From contig DBBV01000013.1 of NCBI GenBank assembly GCA_002292375.1, positions 73,215 to 137,214 of the forward strand: a stretch of DNA of 64,000 nt. The letters are read 5' to 3'. Every line of letters starts with the position of its first letter. Within the stretch, counting starts at the first letter, position 1. Below the pieces are notes generated by a model that was not told the DNA's origin, made no database searches, and saw only the letters and a program-made list of their open reading frames with translations. This document shows positions 45,346 to 54,727 of this stretch, piece after piece. This DNA comes from Methylococcaceae bacterium UBA975. GTDB taxonomy: Bacteria > Pseudomonadota > Gammaproteobacteria > Methylococcales > Cycloclasticaceae. The position numbers were made by a program, and so were the translations under genes.

Positions 45346-45523
45346 GTGTAATAGTTAAGCTATGGGATAGGAGTATGTTCTAAGTGTAGAGGGCTTAGCT
45401 GTCAAGTTAAATATGGCTTCGCAGAGGGGATAGTAGTTAAAGCGTAAAATAATTGCATCAAGCGCCAGTTTTTTGACATACTAATGCGACTTATAGTTTG
45501 ACACAATGATAGGCATTTACACT

Positions 45524-46965
45524 ATGGCGTTACAAAAAGTATTGCTAATCGATGATGATGAAAAGCGTGGTTCCCAAATTGAATCAGTGATGAGCTTTTT
45601 GGACTACAACACAAAAAAATAAGCGTCGATAAACTAAAAAAAACAGCCAAACAGGATGAATTGCCGCTGGTCATGTTAGGCGATGGAACCGTATTCAATG
45701 AGGTTGATATCGTTGATTTTTTTGCCCATTATAAAAGTCAGCAACCGATCATTTATGTTCATAATAAAGGCAAGGCACCAAAGTTGGGGGCGGCTATTTC
45801 TCGGCACTTTGTTGCTTTAGAGTGGCCGACGACGTATCAAAATTTCATCAATTGTATTCGTAAAGTTCAGTTAACTGAGCATGCCTTGAACGAAGAGGTG
45901 TCACAGCGAGCGGCGGAATTATTTAGAAGCCTTGTCGGTAACAGTCAAGAAGTAAAACGCGTTCGACAACTCATTCAACAAGTGTGTATGTCAGATGCAA
46001 CGGTGTTGATTCTGGGTGAATCAGGTACCGGTAAAGAAGTGATTGCAAGGAATATTCATTATCACTCATCACGCAGGCAAAAAGCGTTTGTCCCTATTAA
46101 TTGTGGTGCCATACCAGGTGAGTTACTCGAAAGTGAGTTATTCGGACATGAAAAAGGCGCTTTCACAGGCGCATTGACAGCCAGACAAGGGCGTTTTGAA
46201 CTGGCAGAAGGTGGTACGCTTTTTTTGGATGAAATTGGCGATATGCCAATGCAAATGCAAGTGAAGCTATTGCGTGTGTTGCAAGAAAAAGTTTTTGAAC
46301 GGGTCGGCAGCAACAAACCGATCCGTTGTGATGTCCGTATATTAGCGGCCACGCACAGGGATTTACAGCATGAAATAGCGGACGGTGGGTTTCGTGAGGA
46401 TTTATATTATAGGTTAGATGTTTTTCCGATCACCATTGGTCCATTGAGAGATCGCGCAGAAGATATTCCTATGCTGGTAAATGAATTGGTGCAACGTATC
46501 GAGCGTGATAAAAAGGGGACTGTCCGTTTCACGTCGGCGGCATTGATGGCCTTGTGCCAATACAGTTGGCCAGGCAATGTTAGAGAGCTTGCTAATATGG
46601 TTGAGCGGTTGGCGATTATTTATGCCTACGGTGTTGTCGATGTTAAGGACTTGCCCGATAAATTTCATCAATTTGCAACCGCATCGACATCGACTCAAGT
46701 ACAGGAAGAGTTAGCCTTAGATGCTGCCCCGCGTGAAGGTGCGGTATCAAACACGACGGAAATTCTGGTGCCACCACATAATAATGCCGCGGCCGGCATT
46801 TTGCCACAACAGGGCATTGATCTTAAAGAGCACCTGAACAACTTGGAATACTCATTGATACAACAAGCCCTGGAAGAGTCGAATGGTGTGGTTGCTCATG
46901 CAGCAAAAAGACTTAATATGCGGCGAACGACCTTAGTAGAGAAAATGCGTAAACACGGCATGTAA
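45524..46965 (+). pseudogene. flrA: Flagellar master regulator FlrA/FleQ, frameshifted at a poly-A run
   Basis: Sigma-54 enhancer-binding protein at the top of the polar flagellar cascade; FleQ also binds c-di-GMP. The ATG at 45524 opens a receiver-like domain (MALQKVLLIDDDEKRGSQ) that meets TAA at 45620 after the seven-A run 45613-45619. The continuation, KKISVDKLKK onward, lies in the -1 frame and runs to 46965 with the AAA+ domain (GESGTGKE, GAFTGA) and a C-terminal Fis-type helix-turn-helix (MRRTTLVEKMRKHGM). One extra A would give a 480-residue protein, close to the 490 of P. aeruginosa FleQ. As it stands, either -1 slippage joins the parts or only a form started internally (for example TTG 45661) is made. 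flrB, flrC and fli genes follow. Confidence 0.9.
45612..45622 (+). other. A-rich slip site with in-frame stop in flrA
   Basis: Reading frame zero gives ACA AAA AAA TAA. The heptamer A AAA AAA is a canonical -1 slippery sequence, and the stop follows at once. Slipping back one base, or one extra A from RNA polymerase slippage, restores the FlrA frame. An eight-A run at 45636-45643 lies further on. Whether this is recoding, phase variation, mutation or a base-calling error is open. Confidence 0.6.
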
Positions 46966-47042
46966 TAACAGAATTAAGCGTCTGGTATTTGACGCATTAA
47001 ATAATTTTGTTTTTAAGCCCATGTTTTATATATAAAAATTAG

Positions 47043-47059
47043 TTGGCATGTTTTTAGCA
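47043..47059 (+). promoter_or_regulatory. Sigma-54 promoter of flrBC
   Basis: TTGGCATGTTTTTAGCA has the invariant GG and GC doublets ten bases apart (GG 47045-47046, GC 47057-47058). It lies 35 bases before the flrB ATG. FlrA/FleQ is known to activate flrBC (fleSR) through sigma-54 in Vibrio and Pseudomonas. Confidence 0.8.
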
Positions 47060-47093
47060 TTATTAATAATACATTTTATTGATATCGCAAAAT

Positions 47094-48278
47094 ATGAGCT
47101 TATTGTCAACGACAGAATCAATACGTAAAGGCCAGCCATTAGAGGAAGCTTTTCACGCGTTTAACCAGATATCCCAGCACCTCACCGATTCATACCAACA
47201 ATTAGAGCAGCAGGTGGTCGTGCTGAGCCAACAATTGGCGGAGTCGAACTCTAAGAAAATTCAATACTTATCGGAAAAAGAGGCCTTGGCTCAGCAACTT
47301 GAAGCAATGGTCGAAACCTTACCGGGTGCAGTCATCGTCCTCGATGACAATCGACTTGTGGTAAAGGCCAACGCCTGTGCAAGGGATTGGTTTCAGCATG
47401 AGTTAATTGGCCACTCATGGGCTGAGATTAAAGCAAAGGCATTAATTAATATTGAGAGCATCGACGGTCAGTTTAAGTTGTTAAGTGGTGAGGTGGTTGC
47501 TTTATCTACAACCCGTTTAAATGGGCAGGCGGCTGAAATTGTATTATTGACAGACATTAGCCATCAACAAGCATTGCAGCAGCGCTTGGAACAGCAAAAA
47601 AGGTTGGCTGAGATGGGCAAGTTATCCGCTAGTCTCGCGCACCAGATACGCACGCCGTTGGCGTCAGCTTTACTCTATGCCTCGCAACTGAACTCGGCAT
47701 CAATAACCGCTCAGTCACAACAAAAATTTAGCGCTAAAATTTTACAACAATTGAGGTTGTTAAGTTCACAAGTCACAGACATGCTGAATTACGCCCATCA
47801 GGGTGAGTTTATAAAAAAATCGGTTAAGTTGAGCGATTTTATTAGTCGTGTCCAGCAGACTTATGAAGAAAAAGCGGTCGACTTTATCGCCGTTTTCGAT
47901 AAAGACAAGCGATTAATTATCAGTGAAGACGCATTAAGCGGCGCGATAGCTAATTTAATAGATAACGCTTTGGACGCAATTGATGCTGAGGGCCGAATCG
48001 TTTGTGAGTTCATACTGCAGCCAAACCAAGGTCTGCTTATTTCTATTAAGGATCAAGGCGTTGGCCTTAGTGTGGAACAACAAAAGCACATATTTGATCC
48101 GTTTTATACCAATAAGATAAATGGTACAGGCTTGGGTTTAGCCGTAGTTAAACAAGTTGTTGAAGCTCACGCGGGTCGAGTGACTTGTGTTTCAGAAGTG
48201 GGCTTAGGCACGACGATGACGCTAACCCTACCTGTTATTGCACCGCCGTTAAACCAACAACCCATTAGGAGTGTTTAA
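47094..48278 (+). CDS. flrB: Flagellar sensor histidine kinase FlrB/FleS
   Basis: Cytoplasmic PAS-containing histidine kinase that phosphorylates FlrC. I start it at ATG 47094 (MSLLSTTES) rather than the TTG five codons earlier. The 394 residues have an N-terminal coiled coil (about 20-75), a PAS-like fold (about 75-165), the HisKA dimerisation helix with the phosphorylated His in ASLAHQIRTPLA, and the HATPase domain (N-box NLIDNALDAI, GQGVGL-type GVGLS, GTGLGL). No membrane segment is present. A sigma-54 promoter lies upstream and flrC begins three bases after its stop. Confidence 0.93.
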   Translation: MSLLSTTESIRKGQPLEEAFHAFNQISQHLTDSYQQLEQQVVVLSQQLAESNSKKIQYLSEKEALAQQLEAMVETLPGAVIVLDDNRLVVKANACARDWFQHELIGHSWAEIKAKALINIESIDGQFKLLSGEVVALSTTRLNGQAAEIVLLTDISHQQALQQRLEQQKRLAEMGKLSASLAHQIRTPLASALLYASQLNSASITAQSQQKFSAKILQQLRLLSSQVTDMLNYAHQGEFIKKSVKLSDFISRVQQTYEEKAVDFIAVFDKDKRLIISEDALSGAIANLIDNALDAIDAEGRIVCEFILQPNQGLLISIKDQGVGLSVEQQKHIFDPFYTNKINGTGLGLAVVKQVVEAHAGRVTCVSEVGLGTTMTLTLPVIAPPLNQQPIRSV

Positions 48279-48281
48279 TTG

Positions 48282-49619
48282 ATGAAGCAAATTGATGTAT
48301 TGATTGTTGAGGATGACTTACCGTTACAAGAAGCGATTGAAGATACCTTAGTAAACTATGGCTACCGAACGCACTGTGTTGAAAATGGGGTTGAGGCGCT
48401 AAAAGCACTGGAAAGTAACCACGCGCGCTTAGTGATAAGCGATGTGCAAATGAAGCAAATGGACGGCATTCAGTTATTGCAAGAATTAAAAGCAAAGTTC
48501 CCGAGTTTGCCGGTTTTACTAATGACGGCACATGCAACCGTTGAAAAAGCAGTGCATTCAATTAAGGCAGGCGCAGCGGATTACTTGACTAAACCGTTTG
48601 AAGTGCCCGCTTTAATTAAGCACGTTGAAAACACCATTTCACCTGAAGCGAGTGCGTTTGGTGAATTGCAGAGTAACGACAGTTGCATGCAGGATATTGT
48701 TGCGCTAGCGGGGCGCGTGGCAAAAAGTGAAGCAACGGTATTAATCCAAGGTGAAAGCGGTACGGGTAAAGAGGTTATTTCACGTTTTATTCATAAAAAT
48801 TCCCATCGAAATAAACACCCCTTTGTGGCAGTGAATTGTGCAGCGATTCCAGAAAACATGCTCGAAGCGATGTTGTTTGGTTACGAGAAAGGGGCTTTTA
48901 CAGGGGCCTATCAATCAGCGCCGGGTAAGTTTGAGCAAGCGCAAGGCGGTACAATTTTATTAGACGAAATCTCAGAAATGAATATTTTGTTACAAGCTAA
49001 ATTATTGCGCGTACTTCAAGAAAAGGAAGTGGAACGTTTGGGCGGCCGCAAAACAATAGCCTTGGATGTGCGGGTGTTGGCAACCACTAATAGAAATTTA
49101 CGTGAGTACGTTAATGAAGGAAAGTTTAGGGAAGATTTACTATATAGAATCAATGTCTTCCCCATTCAAATTCCGCCGTTACGAGAGCGTAAATCTGATG
49201 TTCTAGCGTTGGCAAAAACCATGATAGCAAGACATTACGTTGGTGAGCAATCGGTGCCAAGGTTGACTGCTGGGGCGATAAGATCACTTGAAAATCATGG
49301 CTGGCAGGGTAACGTTCGTGAGCTGGAGAATGTAATACAACGAGCGCTAATCATGACCTCGAGCGCCGAAATAAAAGAGTCTGATTTAATTTTTGAATTA
49401 GGCGGTCCAGTCGTTGAAGCACCAAGCAGTTTCAGTGCAAACACAGATAACGGACTTAACGAAGGCGTTAAAGCGGTTGAGGACAAGCTTATTTTGGAGA
49501 CCTTGGTCACGGCCAATGGCAGCCGAAAAAATACCGCAGAACGACTCGGTATTAGCGCCAGAACCTTGCGATATAAAATAGCCCGTATGCGTGAAGCGGG
49601 CATCGAAATTCCAGCATGA
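48282..49619 (+). CDS. flrC: Flagellar response regulator FlrC/FleR
   Basis: NtrC-type activator of middle flagellar genes. The receiver domain (1-120) has the acidic pair near 11-12, phospho-Asp in ISDVQMKQMDG near 54 and the conserved Lys in LTKP. The sigma-54 AAA+ domain has GESGTGKE, GAFTGA and a full R-finger region. A C-terminal Fis-type helix-turn-helix ends in GISARTLRYKIARMREAGI. The ATG at 48282 follows TAGGAG. It is 445 residues and intact, unlike flrA. fliE follows after 34 bases. Confidence 0.95.
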   Translation: MKQIDVLIVEDDLPLQEAIEDTLVNYGYRTHCVENGVEALKALESNHARLVISDVQMKQMDGIQLLQELKAKFPSLPVLLMTAHATVEKAVHSIKAGAADYLTKPFEVPALIKHVENTISPEASAFGELQSNDSCMQDIVALAGRVAKSEATVLIQGESGTGKEVISRFIHKNSHRNKHPFVAVNCAAIPENMLEAMLFGYEKGAFTGAYQSAPGKFEQAQGGTILLDEISEMNILLQAKLLRVLQEKEVERLGGRKTIALDVRVLATTNRNLREYVNEGKFREDLLYRINVFPIQIPPLRERKSDVLALAKTMIARHYVGEQSVPRLTAGAIRSLENHGWQGNVRELENVIQRALIMTSSAEIKESDLIFELGGPVVEAPSSFSANTDNGLNEGVKAVEDKLILETLVTANGSRKNTAERLGISARTLRYKIARMREAGIEIPA

Positions 49620-49653
49620 AGACTCGTGCGATCAAACAGTTAAGGGGAAATAA

Positions 49654-49974
49654 ATGAGTAACATGGAAATTAATAACGTATTGGCTCAAATGCGAGCCAT
49701 GTCGGTACAAGCTAAAAATCCAATGGCTGAAGCAGGCTCAAAAAACAATGCCACGGAATTTTCAAGCATGCTAACTCAGTCGTTAGAGGCCGTTAATCAA
49801 ACGCAAAAGCAGGCGGGTGCTTTGTCCACTGCGTTTGAAAAAGGCGAGACAGATGCCAGTTTGGCAGAAGTCATGGTGTCTTTACAAAAGGCAAACTTAT
49901 CATTTCAAACAGTCTTGCAAACAAGAAATAAGTTAATCGACGCTTATAAAGACGTTATGCGGATGACGATGTAA
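49654..49974 (+). CDS. fliE: Flagellar hook-basal body protein FliE
   Basis: Rod-base protein that links the MS-ring to the proximal rod; exported by the flagellar type III system. The 106 residues are normal for the family, and the conserved C-terminal helix VSLQKANLSFQTVLQTRNKLIDAYKDVM is split here as VSLQKANLSFQ near 77 and RNKLIDAYKDVMRM at the end. TTAAGGGGAAA precedes the ATG. It opens the fliEFGHIJ cluster. Confidence 0.96.
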   Translation: MSNMEINNVLAQMRAMSVQAKNPMAEAGSKNNATEFSSMLTQSLEAVNQTQKQAGALSTAFEKGETDASLAEVMVSLQKANLSFQTVLQTRNKLIDAYKDVMRMTM

Positions 49975-50020
49975 CAGCGATTTATCGCGGCAACAATTAA
50001 CACAGAGCAGGTAAAAAAAC

Positions 50021-51679
50021 ATGGCAACACCAGCACAACAAGCAAATATGCAAATGCAGTCCTCATCCAGTAATATGGTCATGCGTCAAGCAGGGGTGAT
50101 GGTGGCATTGGCGGTGAGTGTCGCCTTAGGGGTGGCGGTTGTTCTGTGGTCGCAGACCCCAAATTACAGTTTACTATACAGTAACTTAGGCGATCGAGAG
50201 CTGAGTGTGGTGGTATCCGGCCTACAGCAGGCAGGCGTCGAATATAAGTTGGAAGCAGGCTCGGGTGCCATTTTGGTCCCGTCATCAAAAGTAGATGAAT
50301 TACGCCTTAAGTTGGCCGGACTGGGCTTGCCTCGTGGTGGTGGTCAGGGGTTCGAGTTATTGGAAAAAGAAACGGGATTTGGTGCTAGCCATTCGATTGA
50401 AAAAGTCCGCATTCAACGTGCCTTAGAGGGCGAAATTGCCCGATCAATAGTCACCATCCAGAGTGTTCGCTCAGCGCGGGTATTGCTGGCAATTCCTAAG
50501 CAATCGGTTTTTTTAAGACACCGTAAAAAACCGAGTGCCTCGGTGGTGATTGACCTATACCAAGGTCGAGCGCTGAAAAAAGGCGAAGTAGCGGCGATAT
50601 TACACCTTGTCTCATCTGCTGTGCCACAGCTGGACTCTACCCAAGTGACCATTGTGGACCAAAAAGGGACCTTGCTCAGTGCCCGTTCATCGGACGACTC
50701 GATGTCTATGACGAGTAATCAGTTTGAGTTTAAACAAGGGGTAGAAGAGCACTTAATTAATCGAGTTGAAAGCATACTGCTGCCCATCTTAGGGGCTGGT
50801 GCTATTAGAGCGTCCGTATCGGCGGATGTTGACTTTACAATCACCGAGCAAACGCAAGAGCAATATAACCCTGATTTACCCTCGCTCAGAAGTGAGCAGA
50901 TTACAGAAGAGCAAAGTAGTTTAGCCGGTGCGCAAGGTGTGCCAGGTGCCTTGTCTAATCAACCACCATTGGCCGGTGTGGCACCAGAAGTGGCTGAAAC
51001 AACAAGCGGCGGTGCTACAGGTTCGATGAACGTTAATAAACGGGCGATTAAAAATTACGAATTAGACAAAAAAATAAGTCATACGCAATTATCTACGGGT
51101 CGATTGAAACGAATTACTGTAGCCGTTGTCATTGATAATAAGCAGGCTGTTTCTACTGAGGGTGCGGTTAGTAGTGAAGCGTATAATGTTGAAGATTTGC
51201 AAAAATTCACTAATTTGGTGAAAGAAGCAATAGGGTTTAATGAGTTGCGTGGGGACAGTGTTACGGTGACGAATTTAGCGTTTAAACAACCCGATACTCT
51301 TGCGCCTTTACCCGAAATACCTTTGTGGGAGCAGGCATGGGTATTGGATATAGCTAAACAAGCGGTGGGTGGTATTTTTGCCCTGTTACTTATTTTTGTC
51401 GTGCTAAAGCCGACAATCAAAAGCTTGTTGGCAAAGCCGGTTGTTTCACAATTGCCAATGGCAATGGAAGGGACTATGGTGGGGCCTGATGGCCAAGTAA
51501 TGTCGAGACCTTCTCAAGAAGGCTCTGGAGAGAATCAGTTGGCCTTAGAGAATGATGAGGAATTAATGAGACTAGAAGCGCCTAAAAGCTATGAGCAACG
51601 TTTGGCAATGGCGCAAAAGATAGCCGGGGAAGACCCTAAAAGAGTGGCTCAAGTAATGAAAACCTGGATACAAGAGTAA
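50021..51679 (+). CDS. fliF: Flagellar MS-ring protein FliF
   Basis: Forms the membrane ring on which the rotor and export gate are built. The 552 residues show a first membrane helix (about 26-46), ring-building motifs (YSNLGDRELSVVVSGL and the FliF signature near 45-200), a periplasmic domain, a second membrane helix (about 440-460) and a cytoplasmic C-terminal tail that ends in the FliG-binding segment EDPKRVAQVMKTWIQE. The last base of its stop is the first base of fliG (TAATG). Confidence 0.97.
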   Translation: MATPAQQANMQMQSSSSNMVMRQAGVMVALAVSVALGVAVVLWSQTPNYSLLYSNLGDRELSVVVSGLQQAGVEYKLEAGSGAILVPSSKVDELRLKLAGLGLPRGGGQGFELLEKETGFGASHSIEKVRIQRALEGEIARSIVTIQSVRSARVLLAIPKQSVFLRHRKKPSASVVIDLYQGRALKKGEVAAILHLVSSAVPQLDSTQVTIVDQKGTLLSARSSDDSMSMTSNQFEFKQGVEEHLINRVESILLPILGAGAIRASVSADVDFTITEQTQEQYNPDLPSLRSEQITEEQSSLAGAQGVPGALSNQPPLAGVAPEVAETTSGGATGSMNVNKRAIKNYELDKKISHTQLSTGRLKRITVAVVIDNKQAVSTEGAVSSEAYNVEDLQKFTNLVKEAIGFNELRGDSVTVTNLAFKQPDTLAPLPEIPLWEQAWVLDIAKQAVGGIFALLLIFVVLKPTIKSLLAKPVVSQLPMAMEGTMVGPDGQVMSRPSQEGSGENQLALENDEELMRLEAPKSYEQRLAMAQKIAGEDPKRVAQVMKTWIQE

Positions 51680-52704
51680 TGGCTGAAGCTAAAGCAAAAC
51701 CGAAAGAGCAAGAGTTAAACGGCATATCACAGGCGGCTGTGCTGCTGCTGTCCCTAGGCGAAGACCATGCGGCCGGGGTGATGAAGCATATGGGGCCAAA
51801 GGAAGTGCAAATGGTGGGGTCTGCGATGGCAACACTTGAAAACATTACCACCGAAACGCTCGATAAAGTTGTAGGGCATTTTATAGGCACTATTGGTGGG
51901 CAAACGGCCTTGGGTATTGACTCAGACAAATACATTAAAAATGTATTGAATAATGCGCTGGGTGTCGACAAAGCGGGCGGGGTTATCGACAGGATTTTGC
52001 TCGGTCGAAACTCTAAAGGCTTGGAGCAATTGAAATGGATGGACCCGCGTTCAATTGCCGATTTAATTCGCTTAGAACACCCGCAAATAATCGCGATTGT
52101 TATTTCGTATTTAGACGGTGATCAAGCGGCAGAGACACTCGGTTATCTCTCATCTAGATTAAGACTCGATGTATTGATGCGAGTTGCTGTCTTAGAGGGT
52201 GTTCAGGCCTCAGCGCTACAAGAGCTAGACGTCATTATGGAGAAACAGCTATCAGGCAACTCGGGTGCTAAATCGGCCACCATGGGCGGCATTCAAACCG
52301 CTGCAAATATATTGAACTTTATGGAAGGCTCAATGAGTGCCGAATTGATTGACTTGCTTTCTGAAACGGACGAAGAAATTGGCCAACAAATACAAGATAA
52401 GATGTTTGTCTTTGATAACCTGATTGATGTGGATGATAGAGGCATACAAGGCTTGTTAAAAGAAGTGTCAACCGATGTTTTAACTTTGGCATTGCGCGGG
52501 GCATAAGAAGCCTTGAAAGAAAAAGTATTTACCAATATGTCAAAACGAGCAGCCGATATGCTGCGTGACGATATGGAGGCCGCACCACCAGCAAAAGTGA
52601 GCGATGTAGAAGCAGCACAAAAAGAGGTGTTAGTGATTGCTCGACGATTATCAGATTCAGGTGAAATTTCCTTAGGTGGTGGCGGGGGTGATGACCTTGT
52701 CTAA
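51679..52704 (+). pseudogene. fliG: Flagellar rotor protein FliG interrupted by an in-frame TAA
   Basis: FliG links the MS-ring to the C-ring and carries the charged residues that receive torque from the stator. The frame is open from ATG 51679 to 52704, 342 codons as in normal FliG, except for TAA at 52504-52506 (codon 276). The first part contains the N-terminal and middle domains and ends at TLALRGA. The same frame continues with EALKEKVFTNMSKRAADMLRDD, the torque helix, whose Arg and Asp-Asp match E. coli R281, D288 and D289. The stop matches about E. coli residue 267. A TTG at 52513 could start the C-terminal piece separately (63 residues). Nonsense mutation, readthrough, split protein and sequencing error are all possible. 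Confidence 0.9.
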
Positions 52705-53335
52705 ATCGTCAGCTAAAGATGACGTTATCGCGTCTTGGCAATTTCCCGATTTTAAACGTTCGGGTTCGACCGAGGTTGATATCTCAACGGTTAAAACGAT
52801 GACAGCCGGAGACCTAGAAAAACTTCAGCAACAAGCGATAGAAGAAGCATCAAGAAAGGGTTATGACGAAGGCTTCGCTCAAGGCTTACAAGACGCACAA
52901 GAAAAGACAAATAACACGGTTGAGCAGTTTAAATCCTTGATGGACGCATTGCAAAATCCATTTGAAGAGTTTGACGAACGAGTGGAAAATGAGATGGCCA
53001 GTTTGTCGATACAAATTGCACGTCAGTTGGTTCGTCGTGAAATTAAGGCCGACTCAGGTCAAGTGGTTGCTGTGGTTAAAGAGGCGCTTGCAACACTGCC
53101 CTCCAGCTCACAAAATATTCAACTATTATTGCACCCAGACGATGCCTCTTTGGTTACATCGGCGCTATCCTTAGGAGACGCTGATGAGAACCGTTGGCAG
53201 GTCGTATCGGATCCTGTCATTACTCGGGGTGGTTGTCGGGTAGTTAGTGATGCCTCTGTGATAGATGCGACGATAGAAAATCGCTTGGCCGTTATTATCG
53301 CACAAGCGTTAGGCGACGAACGTGTGGCGACCTAA
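52691..53335 (+). CDS. fliH: Flagellar assembly protein FliH
   Basis: Regulates the export ATPase FliI and tethers it to the C-ring. I choose ATG 52691 (MTLSKSSAKDD, 214 residues), overlapping the end of fliG, over upstream GTG codons in the same frame. The N-terminal tryptophan region (IASWQFPDF), a central Glu/Ala/Gly coiled coil (GYDEGFAQGLQDAQ) and the C-terminal FliI-binding domain (IARQLVRREI, near 105-115) are present. Its stop overlaps the fliI start as TAATG. Confidence 0.92.
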   Translation: MTLSKSSAKDDVIASWQFPDFKRSGSTEVDISTVKTMTAGDLEKLQQQAIEEASRKGYDEGFAQGLQDAQEKTNNTVEQFKSLMDALQNPFEEFDERVENEMASLSIQIARQLVRREIKADSGQVVAVVKEALATLPSSSQNIQLLLHPDDASLVTSALSLGDADENRWQVVSDPVITRGGCRVVSDASVIDATIENRLAVIIAQALGDERVAT

Positions 53336-54684
53336 TGCAATCGGTGATACGAGAAGAACGTTCAGAAAAATGGTTACATCGGTTGAGTCTGTATAAGCAA
53401 CGTATTGAGACGCCCCCCGCAATGTTAGTGGAAGGCAAGCTGACGCGAATGGTTGGCTTAACACTTGAAGCGGTCGGTTGTCGGTCAACTATTGGTGGTC
53501 GCTGTATGATAGAGACCGTAGACGGTAAACGAACCGAAGCTGAAGTGGTGGGCTTTTCAGGTGAGCGTTTGTTTTTAATGCCTACGGGTGAAATACGCGG
53601 TCTTGAACAAAATTGTCGCGTTATACCCATGGGTTTAACAAGTATGGCGCATGTTGGGCCGGCTTTATTGGGTCGAGTTATCGATGGTGCTGGTAAACCC
53701 CTAGATGGGAAAGGTCCAGTACATACTAATGAGACCGTGCCGCTACACGGTCGGCCGATTAACCCGTTAGGGCGAAAGCCCATATCTGAACCTTTGGATG
53801 TTGGTATCAGGGCTATCAATTCACTATTAACCGTCGGACGTGGCCAACGTTTAGGCTTGTTCGCAGGGAGTGGCGTAGGGAAAAGCGTATTGTTAGGGAT
53901 GATGACGCGGTACACCAATGCAGACGTGATTGTCGTAGGGTTGATTGGTGAACGTGGTCGTGAAGTAAATGAATTTGTAAGAAAAAATCTGGGCGAAGAG
54001 GGCTTGGCTAGAGCCGTAGTCGTAGCAACACCTGCCGATCACCCGCCTTTAATGCGTATGCACGGTGCAATGCTAGCCACCAGTATTGCTGAGTATTTCC
54101 GGGATCAAGGCAAAAATGTCTTGTTGTTGATGGATTCATTGACCCGCTTTGCCCAAGCGCAACGTGAAATTGCCTTAGCGATTAACGAACCACCTGCAAC
54201 CAAGGGTTACCCACCGTCGGTATTTAGTAAGTTGCCGGGTTTAGTCGAACGAGCGGGTAATTCTGATGAAGGGGACGGTTCTATTACGGCTTTTTATACC
54301 GTGCTCACCGAAGGCGATGATTCTAATGACCCAATAGCAGATGCCAGTCGGGCTATTTTGGATGGCCATGTGCACCTGTCCAGAAGCTTGGCTGAGGCAG
54401 GTCATTTCCCAGCGATTAATATGGAGGCCTCGGTGAGTCGTTTAATGACTGAGGTGGTTCCAGAGGACCACCAAGACTTGGCAAGAGAGTTTCGTCGAAT
54501 CTATTCCACGTATCAAAAAAATGTTGATTTAATCAGTGTGGGAGCCTACCAACCAGGCTCTAATAGCGCCGTCGATCAAGCGATAGATAAACACGAGGGG
54601 ATGTTGGATTTTCTTCAGCAGCGACTCAATGAGGCGGTAGATTTTGATCAAAGTTTAGATGACTTGCAGCAAGTTTTAGGCTAA
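53335..54684 (+). CDS. fliI: Flagellum-specific ATP synthase FliI
   Basis: Hexameric export ATPase of the flagellar type III system, related to the F1 beta subunit. The 449 residues have Walker A GLFAGSGVGKSVLL near 180-193, Walker B VLLLMDSLTRFAQ near 265 and the family segment PPATKGYPPSVFSKLP. It is intact. The ATG overlaps the fliH stop. Confidence 0.97.
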   Translation: MQSVIREERSEKWLHRLSLYKQRIETPPAMLVEGKLTRMVGLTLEAVGCRSTIGGRCMIETVDGKRTEAEVVGFSGERLFLMPTGEIRGLEQNCRVIPMGLTSMAHVGPALLGRVIDGAGKPLDGKGPVHTNETVPLHGRPINPLGRKPISEPLDVGIRAINSLLTVGRGQRLGLFAGSGVGKSVLLGMMTRYTNADVIVVGLIGERGREVNEFVRKNLGEEGLARAVVVATPADHPPLMRMHGAMLATSIAEYFRDQGKNVLLLMDSLTRFAQAQREIALAINEPPATKGYPPSVFSKLPGLVERAGNSDEGDGSITAFYTVLTEGDDSNDPIADASRAILDGHVHLSRSLAEAGHFPAINMEASVSRLMTEVVPEDHQDLAREFRRIYSTYQKNVDLISVGAYQPGSNSAVDQAIDKHEGMLDFLQQRLNEAVDFDQSLDDLQQVLG

Positions 54685-54727
54685 AAATAAGTAATTTTAA
54701 CGAGTTAACAGTTAAGTAGGAGATGAT

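Noticed and set aside
45346..45523. TTGACA sequences at 45473 and 45498 as the flrA promoter
   Set aside because: Neither has a usable -10 at 16-19 bases; the TATAGT at 45492 is only 13 bases from the first.
53295..53918. A 207-codon open frame antisense to fliI
   Set aside because: It is a complementary-strand shadow of a well-conserved ATPase gene, with Pro/Ser/Arg-rich translation and no start context.
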